A program made the position numbers and the translations under genes. Positions 25,939-33,409 of a stretch of DNA of 64,000 bases are shown one piece after another; position 1 is the stretch's first letter, and each line of letters begins with the position of its first letter. The stretch comes from Bradyrhizobium elkanii WSM2783 (GTDB taxonomy: Bacteria > Pseudomonadota > Alphaproteobacteria > Rhizobiales > Xanthobacteraceae). Under the pieces are notes generated by a model. It was given only the letters and a program-made list of their open reading frames with translations. It was not told the origin of the DNA and did no database searches. The DNA lies in NCBI RefSeq assembly GCF_000472865.1, contig NZ_AXAP01000018.1, positions 1-64,000 on the forward strand, written 5' to 3'.

Positions 25939-26916
25939 ATGAACGTCACACGCCGAACTCTGCTGAGCAGCGTCGCGGCCAGCTTCGCTGCAGGCTGCGG
26001 TTCCCGGGCGTTCGCACAGGGCGCCTGGCCTTCGCGTCTTGTGCGGTTTGTATCGCCGTACGGGGCAGGCGGCGCCAACGACATCTCGCTGCGCATCCTG
26101 ACGGAGCAGCTCGAGCGTCAGCTCGGACAGCAATGCATCGTCGAGAACAGGCCGGGCGCCGGCACGCGCCTTGCCAACGAAGCGGTCGCGCGCGCCACGC
26201 CTGATGGCTACTCCTTTCTTTACGCCGCGGCGCCCTATGCGACGGCCGAGGCGCTGTTCGGAAAACTGGGCTATGACCGCAAGGACCTGCAGCCGGTGGC
26301 GATGGCGGTCATCGCGCCGCTGTTCCTGATTATCGGTGCGGAGGCGCCGTTCAACAACCTGCAGGAGCTGATCGCCTACGGCAAGCAGCAGCCCAACGGG
26401 CTTACCTTCGCTTCTCCGGGCGCCGGCTCCCAACCCCATCTGGCGGCCGAGTTGTTGTTCAGGGATGCAGGCGTCAAGGGCCTCAACGTTCCCTTCCGCG
26501 GCGATGCGATGTCTTACACGGAATTGCTGGCCGGCCGCGTCGATGCCACGTTGACCGCGATCAGCACGGCCTTGCCCTATATCCAGAGCGGCAAGTTCCG
26601 CGTGCTGGGTGTGGCGTCAGTCGATCGCAGCCCGATCTATCCGGACGCTCCCACCTTGCGTGAGCAAGGTCTGCCCAACGTGATCGCGGCCGGCTGGTAC
26701 GGCTTCATGGCGCCGGCGGCCACGCCGCGCTCCATCGTCGATCGTCTGCAGGACAAGATCGTCCGCATCCTTGCCGATCCCGACGTGAAACAAAAGCTGT
26801 TCGCCCAGGGGCTGGAAGTCCGCGGCAGCACGGCCGCGGAGTTCGGCGCGTTCATCGAGGCGGAAACGAGCAAATGGGGCCAGTTGATCCGCGACGCCGG
26901 CCTCAAAGGAGAATGA
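25939..26916 (+). CDS. Bug family (TTT-type) periplasmic substrate-binding protein
   Basis: 325-residue extracytoplasmic receptor. The leader MNVTRRTLLSSVAASFAAGCGSRAFAQ resembles a Tat-type signal (RRTLL), with AFAQ cleavage near residue 27. The mature protein starts PSRLVRFVSPYGAGGANDISLR and has ENRPGAGTRLANEAVARATPDGY, both Bug signatures. C-terminal GWYGFMAPAATPRSIVDRL is also typical. It binds a small carboxylate or related ligand for a tripartite tricarboxylate transporter, but no TctA/TctB genes are adjacent. Start fixed by AAAGGGAGG upstream. Confidence 0.92.
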   Translation: MNVTRRTLLSSVAASFAAGCGSRAFAQGAWPSRLVRFVSPYGAGGANDISLRILTEQLERQLGQQCIVENRPGAGTRLANEAVARATPDGYSFLYAAAPYATAEALFGKLGYDRKDLQPVAMAVIAPLFLIIGAEAPFNNLQELIAYGKQQPNGLTFASPGAGSQPHLAAELLFRDAGVKGLNVPFRGDAMSYTELLAGRVDATLTAISTALPYIQSGKFRVLGVASVDRSPIYPDAPTLREQGLPNVIAAGWYGFMAPAATPRSIVDRLQDKIVRILADPDVKQKLFAQGLEVRGSTAAEFGAFIEAETSKWGQLIRDAGLKGE

Positions 26917-27280
26917 GGATCACAACGCTTTTGCCGGCCACGGCTGTTGCGGTGCAATGAAGTCTTCGAGTGATTTGAGCAAAGCTTGATCGACACGTAC
27001 TGGGTCGCTTCAGGGCCATCATGGCCCACTTGGAATCCAATGTACCAGCGCGCTTGCACCGCGCTGGTTGAGCACTCACGAACACCTGGCTCTCGCGCGG
27101 GCGCGGCCACGCCGTGTCTCTGTGCGCATCGTTGGAATGAAAAGCGTGAAGTGCATCATTCATTGGAATCCTTTTCCAGACATCGGTCCTCTCGTCGCCA
27201 TATTTTGGGATGATTTGTTTTTGCAACGAGCGTAACGTCGTTCGCTAAGAAAAAAGAATGATCTTGGGAGGAATGCGCCG
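26917..27280. other. intergenic stretch upstream of the alcohol-oxidation operon
   Basis: About 360 bases with no supported gene. The last 100 bases are AT-richer and probably hold the promoter of the leader ORF and copper-chaperone gene. Confidence 0.5.
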
Positions 27281-27373
27281 ATGAGTCGGACGAAGCATTT
27301 CGTTTGGGCGTCCATCACCTGTCGCTCGCTGCCGACAGGGCATGCGCAGGATCACGCTTCCGCCAGGACCTAG
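27281..27373 (+). CDS. possible 30-residue leader peptide
   Basis: ATG at 27281 with GGGAGG 9 bases upstream, 30 codons, TAG 3 bases before the ATG of the copper-chaperone gene. The peptide starts MSRTKHFVWASITCRSLP and ends in a Gly/His/Ala-rich tail. Its position, ribosome site and single Cys in ITCRSL suggest a translated leader that couples to the next gene. No family is recognised and it could be chance. Confidence 0.4.
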   Translation: MSRTKHFVWASITCRSLPTGHAQDHASART

Positions 27374-27376
27374 CCG

Positions 27377-27844
27377 ATGATCGCCATAGCGACATCGCTG
27401 TCCCGTAGATCGGGAATTATTGCGATTGGGCTGGTTGCCGTGGGAACTTGGCTGACACCCGGGGCCGCCGCGGCGGATATTGCGCTGCAGGTGACCAACG
27501 CCCGCGTGCCCGTATCCGACGAGATCGGCATCAATCTCCCGCTACTGATGACGATCAGGAACGATGCGGCCGAGCCCGACGCGATATTGCGGGTCCGCTG
27601 TCCGTTCGCGAACTTCTCCGAAAAGCACACCGTCGATCGTGGCGAGGGCGCGCCGGCCATGCGCGAGATCAAGTCGATTCCGATTCCGGAAAACAACACC
27701 ACCGAGCTCAAGCGCGACGGATATCACGTGATGCTGCTGCAGACGCGGCAGAAGCTTGTCGACGGCGAGAAGTTCACATGCGCCGTCGTCTTCCAGAAAG
27801 CCGGAACCAAGGAAACGGAGGTGGAGGTTTCACGAACGCCGTGA
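27377..27844 (+). CDS. periplasmic copper chaperone, PCu(A)C family
   Basis: 155 residues with a signal peptide (IIAIGLVAVGTWLTPGAAAA, cleavage about residue 33). The complete copper motif H-x10-M-x21-H-x-M is present as His84, Met95, His117 and Met119. Two Cys (75 and in KFTCAVVF) may form a disulfide. PCu(A)C proteins carry Cu(I) to cytochrome oxidase and other periplasmic targets. Here it precedes a PQQ dehydrogenase and cytochrome c, an unusual but suggestive partner set. Same strand and likely same transcript. Confidence 0.88.
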   Translation: MIAIATSLSRRSGIIAIGLVAVGTWLTPGAAAADIALQVTNARVPVSDEIGINLPLLMTIRNDAAEPDAILRVRCPFANFSEKHTVDRGEGAPAMREIKSIPIPENNTTELKRDGYHVMLLQTRQKLVDGEKFTCAVVFQKAGTKETEVEVSRTP

Positions 27845-27953
27845 TCGCGACAGCGGGCAAGGTGAGCCCGGTGAATGAGGCTTCTCGACTGAGCGGTTCG
27901 GATGTGCCGGACGCTCGATCCAACATGAACTTGCCAAAGGAGGGCATTTGCTC

Positions 27954-29744
27954 ATGGAGCGATTTTCAGGTCACGCAAGAAGAATCACCAGGCGAGCGGG
28001 TCTGCTCGCTGCAGCAGTCGCCGCCGGAGGCATGATGGCGGCATTGCCAGCTTTCGCCGCTGATGAGGTCAACCAGGAACGGCTGCTCAACGTCGACAAG
28101 GAACCGGGCAACTGGCTTCATCATCACCAGAACTACTCCGCGCACCGGTTCTCCTCCCTCAAGGAGATCAACCGCGATACCGTCAAGAACCTGAAGGTCG
28201 CCTGGACCATGCATCTCGGCGGCATCGAGCCCGGCGGCATCTGGAGCCATGGCGGCCTCGAAGGCACGCCGATCGCCGAAAACGGCTTCCTCTACGTCAC
28301 CGATGGATGGGGCTCGGTCTACAAGATCGACGCGCATGGCGGCCGCGGCCAGTTGGTCTGGAAGATGGATCCCAAGACCGACCGCGACTGGGCCGGTGCC
28401 GTCGCCTGCTGCGGCGTCGACAACCGCGGCGTCGCCTTGTGGGGCAATCTCGTCATTTCCCACACGCTGGACGGCCGGCTGATCGCGACCAACAAGGAGA
28501 CCGGTCAGGTCGCCTGGCAACGCACCGTCGCCGATCCTGATAAGGGCGAGGTCATCACCGGCGCGCCCCTGATCGTCAAGAACATGGCGATAACAGGTGT
28601 GGCCGGCGCGGAATACGGCATCCGCGGCTGGATCGCCGCGACCGATCTCAACACCCAAAAGGAACTCTGGCGCACGCACACGATTCCGGGCAAGGGCGAG
28701 CCGGGCAGCGATACCTGGAAGGACAGCAACAACGCGGCCGCCGCCGGCGGCGGTTCGACCTGGGTGACCGGCAGCTACGATCCGTCGACCGACACCATCA
28801 TCTGGGGCGTCGGCAATCCGGGACCGGACTGGGACAACGAGTATCGGCCGGGCGACAATCTCTACACCGACAGCTCGCTGGCCCTCGATGCCAACACCGG
28901 CAAAATCAAGTGGCACTATCAGCACACGCCGAACGACCCTTACGACTATGACAGCGTGGCGGAGAATGTGCTGGTCGATATCCCCGGACCCAGCGGACCG
29001 CGTAAGCTCGCGCTCGAGGCCGACCGCAACGGCTTCGCCTATGCGATCGATCGCACCACCGGCAAGTTCATTTGGGGCCTTCCGTTCGTCAAGAAGGTCA
29101 CATGGACCAAGGGGCTCGATGCCGAGACCGGCAAGCCGATCGAGTACGATCCGAACAAGCCGGTGCAGACTTACATTGCCTCGGTGACGCCGAGCCGCAC
29201 CAACATGGAAACCGACATCTGCCCCGGCAACATGGGCGGCAAGAACTGGCCGCCGACCGCCTACAATCCGGACCTGAAGCTCTGGTACATCCCTGTCATC
29301 GAGAGCTGCAACCGGATCAAGGTCGAGGTCGCTACGCCCGACAAGCTGAAGCCGCGTGAGTTCTGGACCGGCGGTGGTCCGAGCCAGCCGTTCAAGATCA
29401 CGGGCAGCGTCACCGCGATCGACGTCACCACCGGCAAGATCGCCGGCAAGATGGAAACGCCGTTCCCCAATCTGGGCGGCATTCTTGCAACCCCTGATCT
29501 CGTCTTCAGCGGCCAGCCGTCCGGCGAAGTGATGGCACTTGATGCCAAGTCGCTGCAGAAGCTCTGGGAGTTCAACACCGGAGGCGGCGTCAACGCACCG
29601 CCGATGACCTTCACGGTCGATGGCAAGCAGTATCTCGCCATCCTCGTCGGTCTCGGCGGCGCCTGGGACAAGTGGTTCATCGATTCGACGCCCGAGCTGA
29701 AGAAGATCCAGCCGGGATCGATGCTCTACGTGTTCGCGCTCTGA
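27954..29744 (+). CDS. PQQ-dependent alcohol dehydrogenase, probably lanthanide type
   Basis: 596-residue quinoprotein. The signal peptide contains twin arginines and AALPAFAA (about residues 1-37). The eight-bladed propeller starts NWLHHHQNYSAHRFSSLKEI. The vicinal disulfide pair is Cys152-Cys153 (AVACCGVD). The metal and catalytic site reads TPNDPYDYDSVAEN: Asp331 is the catalytic base and Asp333, two residues on, is the extra ligand that distinguishes lanthanide-dependent XoxF/ExaF-type enzymes from calcium-type MxaF (Ala there). It oxidises a primary alcohol or aldehyde in the periplasm and passes electrons to cytochrome c, encoded next. No pqq genes are in the window. Start at ATG 27954 (a TTG two codons upstream is nearer the AGGAGG). 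Confidence 0.92.
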   Translation: MERFSGHARRITRRAGLLAAAVAAGGMMAALPAFAADEVNQERLLNVDKEPGNWLHHHQNYSAHRFSSLKEINRDTVKNLKVAWTMHLGGIEPGGIWSHGGLEGTPIAENGFLYVTDGWGSVYKIDAHGGRGQLVWKMDPKTDRDWAGAVACCGVDNRGVALWGNLVISHTLDGRLIATNKETGQVAWQRTVADPDKGEVITGAPLIVKNMAITGVAGAEYGIRGWIAATDLNTQKELWRTHTIPGKGEPGSDTWKDSNNAAAAGGGSTWVTGSYDPSTDTIIWGVGNPGPDWDNEYRPGDNLYTDSSLALDANTGKIKWHYQHTPNDPYDYDSVAENVLVDIPGPSGPRKLALEADRNGFAYAIDRTTGKFIWGLPFVKKVTWTKGLDAETGKPIEYDPNKPVQTYIASVTPSRTNMETDICPGNMGGKNWPPTAYNPDLKLWYIPVIESCNRIKVEVATPDKLKPREFWTGGGPSQPFKITGSVTAIDVTTGKIAGKMETPFPNLGGILATPDLVFSGQPSGEVMALDAKSLQKLWEFNTGGGVNAPPMTFTVDGKQYLAILVGLGGAWDKWFIDSTPELKKIQPGSMLYVFAL

Positions 29745-29756
29745 CTTTCCAACCAT

Positions 29757-29782
29757 GGAGGGCCCGCAATGTCGGGCCCTCC
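29757..29782 (+). terminator. hairpin between dehydrogenase and cytochrome genes
   Basis: A perfect 10 bp stem (GGAGGGCCCG and CGGGCCCTCC) with a 6-base loop, 12 bases after the dehydrogenase stop. The following CGTTTCGTC is only weakly U-rich, so it may be an attenuator or 3' stabiliser that lets fewer transcripts reach the cytochrome gene. Confidence 0.55.
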
Positions 29783-29804
29783 CGTTTCGTCAACAAGAGA
29801 CGTC

Positions 29805-30365
29805 ATGATGATCTTCAACGCATCCCCGGCGGCGGCACGCGTGCTGCTTATGAGTGTCGTCGCCCTGACTCTTTCGATGCCAGCCGCAGCTTTCGGTCAG
29901 TCGGCGCAGGCGACGGCTTCGGATCCGACCAATGCCGGCAAGGCGGTGTTCAGCAAGGCCAATTGCATGGGTTGCCACAAATGGCACGGCAATGGCGGCG
30001 GCGGTTACGGTGGCGATGCGCTGTCGCTGCGCAAGACCGTGCTGACACGTGAGCAAATCATTGAAACCGTCAGTTGCGGGCGGCCCTCTACAGGCATGCC
30101 GTTCTTCGTGCGCGGCGCCTATGATGAGGTGAAGTGTTACGGCATGAACCGCGAGGAGGCAGGCGGCCACATGCCGCCTGAGGCCGGAACGTTCCTGCGG
30201 CAGAAGGATATCGAGGCGGTCGCCGACTATGTGCTTGCGCATATCAAGGGCGCCGGCGAGCCGACCTATGCGGAATGCGTCACCTTCTTCTCGAGCACGT
30301 CGCGGGTCTGCGACATCTACAAGAAGCAGGATGATGCGACGGCCAGCACGGGGAAGAGCCAGTGA
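29805..30365 (+). CDS. periplasmic c-type cytochrome
   Basis: 186-residue monohaem cytochrome c. The signal peptide is hydrophobic (VLLMSVVALTLSMPAAAFG). The haem motif is CMGCHKWHG, and the sixth-ligand Met is probably in GGHMPPEAG. The remaining Cys (VSCGRP, VKCYGM, AECVTFF, RVCDIY) may form disulfides. It is the probable electron acceptor of the PQQ dehydrogenase, the role XoxG/MxaG play in methylotrophs. Start at the first of two tandem ATGs (29805, 29808). Its TGA overlaps the next gene's GTG (GTGA). Confidence 0.88.
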   Translation: MMIFNASPAAARVLLMSVVALTLSMPAAAFGQSAQATASDPTNAGKAVFSKANCMGCHKWHGNGGGGYGGDALSLRKTVLTREQIIETVSCGRPSTGMPFFVRGAYDEVKCYGMNREEAGGHMPPEAGTFLRQKDIEAVADYVLAHIKGAGEPTYAECVTFFSSTSRVCDIYKKQDDATASTGKSQ

Positions 30366-31009
30366 CGATCAGGTTGAAACTTTGTGCAATCCTCAGCGTC
30401 CTGCTCGCCTGGCAGGCGGTCGCGTTCGCCAATTCTTCGGCCCGGACGGAAGAATTCGGCGGCAATGACCTGCGCGACATCCGCCTCGGCATGGCCGTGA
30501 ACGAACTCGCGGAATCAGGCTATGTAGACCTCTACTGTGCGACGGATCCAAGACATACGCTGACCGGCTGGAAAGACTGGCGTGACTGTCCTGCCGGCGC
30601 CAGCGGGGTGCGGGCTGTCCGGTTTGGATATGATCCCATGACCAGCCGGGACGGCACGATGGTGGCGGGCCATCCGGCGCTTCTCACCCTGTTGATCGAC
30701 GATAGCGGGCATCTTTCCGGATTGCTGATCGAGACCGACCCGAAGGCGCGTCTCTATATCCGGAAGAAGGCATTCCTGCTCGGGCTGCAGGCCAAGTCGC
30801 GCTATGGCGCCGAGGGCTGGGCCTGCACCGAAGGCCAGCCGGATTCCGGAGACCAGCCGGTGGGCGGCGTCTATCTCAAGGAGCGCTGCACCAAGACCAT
30901 CAGTGGCCGCTCGCTCGTCGTCGAACGCAACCTGTTCCGCCGGCCCGATCAGGACACCAAGAGCTTCGTCGACGAAACACGGATCAGCATCCTGCGCGCG
31001 AAGGATTAG
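30362..31009 (+). CDS. secreted hypothetical protein coupled to the cytochrome gene
   Basis: 215 residues with a GTG start overlapping the cytochrome stop codon by four bases, so it is translationally coupled. The signal peptide is RLKLCAILSVLLAWQAVAFA (cleavage near residue 23). The mature part opens NDLRDIRLGMAVNELAESGYVDLYCATD, a pattern of periplasmic proteins with an LGM-x5 helix-turn motif, and has four Cys. Unknown family; context suggests a role in assembly of, or electron transfer from, the quinoprotein. Confidence 0.78.
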   Translation: MTIRLKLCAILSVLLAWQAVAFANSSARTEEFGGNDLRDIRLGMAVNELAESGYVDLYCATDPRHTLTGWKDWRDCPAGASGVRAVRFGYDPMTSRDGTMVAGHPALLTLLIDDSGHLSGLLIETDPKARLYIRKKAFLLGLQAKSRYGAEGWACTEGQPDSGDQPVGGVYLKERCTKTISGRSLVVERNLFRRPDQDTKSFVDETRISILRAKD

Positions 31010-31183
31010 CGCCTACGAGGCAAGGTCGGGTTGCAGGCCCGAGCCCCGAAGTTGACCAAGACCGGTCTCGCCGATATCCAGATATCGTGCGCTGGATTCG
31101 ATTCCTGGCGGCTGGTGGATGACGGATCAGACCGTTCTCGTCAACGGCGGTCTCATCACGAAGTGGGGCGTCGTGCAATTCCG

Positions 31184-31792
31184 ATGGATGGCTACAATGA
31201 CCTGCATCAGAGCCATGAGATCTTCGTCCACATCCGTATCATCGTCGGAATGATCCTGGGCATCAGCCTTGCCCGGCTCGTCAGCGGTGTAACGCGGTTC
31301 ATTCAGCACCCCGGCAAGGAGAGGATCAACCTCCTCCATATTGGATGGGCTATCTTCCTGTTCCTCGCCATCATCCACTTCTGGTGGTTCGAATTCGCGC
31401 TGTCCAGGATCGAGCGGTGGACGTTCGAGAGCTATTTTCTCATCATCTGCTACGCGGTGGTGTTCGTGATGCTGTCCGCGATGATCTTTCCGGATAACAT
31501 CGGTGAACATGAGGGGCTGAAGGAGTATTTCTGGGATCGCAGGAGAGTATTCTACGTTCTCGTTTTGATTCTATTTTCGATCGATGTTTTCGACACGCTC
31601 CTGAAAGGCGCGAACTACTACAAGCAATTCTACGGCTGGTATTATCCGGTGAGGCAGAGCCTGCTGATCGGCGGGACAATAGGGGCGCTGCTTTCGGCTT
31701 CCGAACGGTACCACGTCTCGTTCGTCGCCTCTGCGCTGGCAATCCAGATTATCTGGGTCGTGAGTTTGTTCGACGTGATGGGTCCGAACTGA
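31184..31792 (+). CDS. six-helix membrane protein of unknown function
   Basis: 202 residues starting MDGYNDLHQSHEIFVHIRI. Six hydrophobic helices are visible (around IIVGMILGISLARLVSG, LLHIGWAIFLFLAIIHFWWFEF, YFLIICYAVVFVMLSAMIF, FYVLVLILFSIDVFD, LLIGGTIGALLSA, FVASALAIQIIWVVSLF). The second helix is very Trp/Phe rich. I know no function. The frame is open about 50 codons upstream but without hydrophobic or conserved-looking content. Confidence 0.7.
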   Translation: MDGYNDLHQSHEIFVHIRIIVGMILGISLARLVSGVTRFIQHPGKERINLLHIGWAIFLFLAIIHFWWFEFALSRIERWTFESYFLIICYAVVFVMLSAMIFPDNIGEHEGLKEYFWDRRRVFYVLVLILFSIDVFDTLLKGANYYKQFYGWYYPVRQSLLIGGTIGALLSASERYHVSFVASALAIQIIWVVSLFDVMGPN

Positions 31793-31843
31793 GCCGGTCG
31801 ACGCGGCGGCATGGCGCACCGCGGCTGTTCGGATGGCTCTACG

Positions 31844-31990
31844 TCGCACGCAATAGGTATCAACTCCTCTGTGAGTCAGGATCATCTTCGGCGAGAAGGG
31901 ATCAGCCTCCAGTTCGCGTCGCAAGCGCTTCACCTGAACATCAATGCGTCGATCAAAGACGTCATCGCTTGCGTGCACTGGTGCGGAGAT
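31844..31990 (-). pseudogene. remnant of an OmpR-family response regulator (C-terminal wing)
   Basis: The minus-strand frame reads DDVFDRRIDVQVKRLRRELE then PFSPKMILTHRGV, which is the recognition helix, loop and wing of an OmpR-type DNA-binding domain. Upstream receiver sequence is absent, and the expected GVGY end is lost. The fragment is about 45 residues. Confidence 0.7.
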
Positions 31991-32071
31991 CTACATCCGC
32001 GTTGCGGGGCCGCGCATGACGATCTTCAGAATGTCATCCGGCAGCGGCCGCTTCAGCGCTTGGCTTCGTCC
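31991..32071 (-). pseudogene. possible C-terminal remnant of an SOS-response-associated peptidase
   Basis: A minus-strand frame ending in TAG at 31991 reads SQALKRPLPDDILKIVMRG. This resembles the C-terminal tail of SRAP/YedK proteins as I remember them. Only about 25 codons remain, directly next to the OmpR remnant. Identification is tentative. Confidence 0.35.
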
Positions 32072-32252
32072 TATCGTGTGCACGGCCCGATATCGCGCTT
32101 CGCGTTTATACCCGAAAAGGTAGGTTAAAAAGGCACATCCCTGGAACTACCATTCGGCGCCGAACCCTAGCGCATTTTTCCGGAGCCCCCTGAAGGTCCC
32201 GTCGCCCCGGCCAGGGCCGTTCTGTGAACCTCGCACGAAAGGTAGGGCAATC

Positions 32253-32444
32253 GTGCTGTCCAACAAGGTGCTGACACATATCTACCGCGGCCGCGATCAA
32301 GCGCGAAAGGGCCAAGGTTGCCGCGTGCTGGTCCGCGGCAACAAGAACCGGTGCCTCGTTGAGTTCATGGACGGATTCCGGTTGATGACGAACCGCAACA
32401 CGCTTCGAACGATCAAGCCGGCGAAGTCAGGGCGGCTCCGCTGA
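32253..32444 (+). CDS. small basic protein, unassigned
   Basis: 63 residues with a GTG start preceded by AGGTAGGG. The pattern (IYRGRDQARKGQGCRVLVRG, NRCLVEFMDGFRLMTNRNTLR) looks like a small SH3-like or KOW-like beta fold with a basic tail; the C-terminus is Lys/Arg rich. Possibly nucleic-acid binding. No symbol or function can be given. Confidence 0.6.
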   Translation: MLSNKVLTHIYRGRDQARKGQGCRVLVRGNKNRCLVEFMDGFRLMTNRNTLRTIKPAKSGRLR

Positions 32445-32679
32445 GCGCAAGGGCGCAGCACCGCCGAAGCGGCCACCCCTGCCGAACTGCTTCACCTTTC
32501 CGCACGCGAATGCCGTAGTTTTCCGGGGAAGAACGGGAGCCGCCGCGGTGTTAGCACTGTCAAAGAAACCGGCGCCCGGTACATTTTCAGCGTCTCAAGC
32601 ATTTCCCGATCCGGTCCGCGAAGCTCATCCAATCAATTGCTCGTTTCGATCCGTATTCAAGAGATTATCTCGAGGGATC

Positions 32680-32892
32680 ATGGGACGCCGTTGGTCTGAC
32701 CTGGACGTCGACGATCTCAAGCGAATGGCGCGTCGCGATTACCCCGCACAGAGCATCGCGCGGATGCTGCATCGATCTCCGAGTGGCGTCATCGCAAAGG
32801 CGCACGAGCTGAAGATCTCCCTTCAGTCGCATCACCGGCTGCTTCCTCGCGGATTCAAGCGGCCCCGGCCACGCGGGTTTCCGCTCACCTGA
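32680..32892 (+). CDS. small Myb/SANT-like helix-turn-helix protein
   Basis: 70 residues from MGRRWSDLDVDDLKRMARR. The sequence DVDDLKRMARRDYPAQSIARMLHRSPSGVIAKAHELKISL has the spacing of a Myb/SANT or GcrA-like three-helix DNA-binding unit, followed by a basic tail. Such single-domain proteins are frequent in rhizobia. The start at 32680 has GAGGGA just upstream; the frame is open 44 codons further but that part is unlike coding sequence. Confidence 0.6.
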   Translation: MGRRWSDLDVDDLKRMARRDYPAQSIARMLHRSPSGVIAKAHELKISLQSHHRLLPRGFKRPRPRGFPLT

Positions 32893-33409
32893 GCCGCAGC
32901 GCCATCCCTGACGTTGCGAAGGAACTCGGTTCCGTGGCGAAGCGCGGTCGCGAAAACAAGTGGGAACGGCTCCAGTCGCAACCGCCTGGATATATTGTCG
33001 CATCACACGGCGCGCATTAAATGTGATTAGATGTCGCGCAACTTCTGATTTAATATTTTGGAGTTGGGCGGATTTAATTAGATGGGTTCGTTTCATTCTG
33101 TGAGAAAGAGATTTGGATGCTTGACTCAGAAGAGAACCAGGGTCGAATCCCAATCCGCTTCTGATCGGCGCGATTTCTGAAAACTCGCGGCGATTTTGCT
33201 TCCGGCCACTGCGGAAGCCGCAACGGCAAGAGCGACGTAGGAGGGGAATCGAGAGGTCGCCCGTGGCCGCCGAATACGCGACCTGAATCTGCGGGCGGGC
33301 GCAGCGCATAATCCCCTCATTTAATTGTCATTTATTCCGCATTTTGCGGAATGCGATTTCGTCGCTCGAATTTGGTCGACATCATTATCCAGGTGCCAAG
33401 GAGGAAAAT
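32893..33409. promoter_or_regulatory. long intergenic region upstream of the RTX gene
   Basis: 517 bases without a supported gene. The middle (about 33015-33090) is strikingly AT-rich for this genome (ATTAAATGTGATTAG, GATTTAATATTTTGG, GGATTTAATTAG), suggesting a regulatory or silenced region. The last bases carry AAGGAGG for the RTX gene. Confidence 0.5.

Noticed and set aside
26637..27226. Minus-strand frames between the Bug gene and the copper operon (including WYIGFQVGHDGPEATQYV)
   Set aside because: The peptide looks protein-like in places, but there is no start with a ribosome site and no recognisable family; it partly overlaps the end of the Bug gene.
27966..29756. 596-codon minus-strand frame antisense to the PQQ dehydrogenase
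   Set aside because: It mirrors the dehydrogenase exactly, lacks any recognisable motif, and has no ribosome site.
33121..33170. tRNA T-arm-like sequence (GGGTCGAATCCC) upstream of the RTX gene
   Set aside because: Only one arm resembles a tRNA; no acceptor, D or anticodon arm could be folded around it, so no tRNA fragment is claimed.
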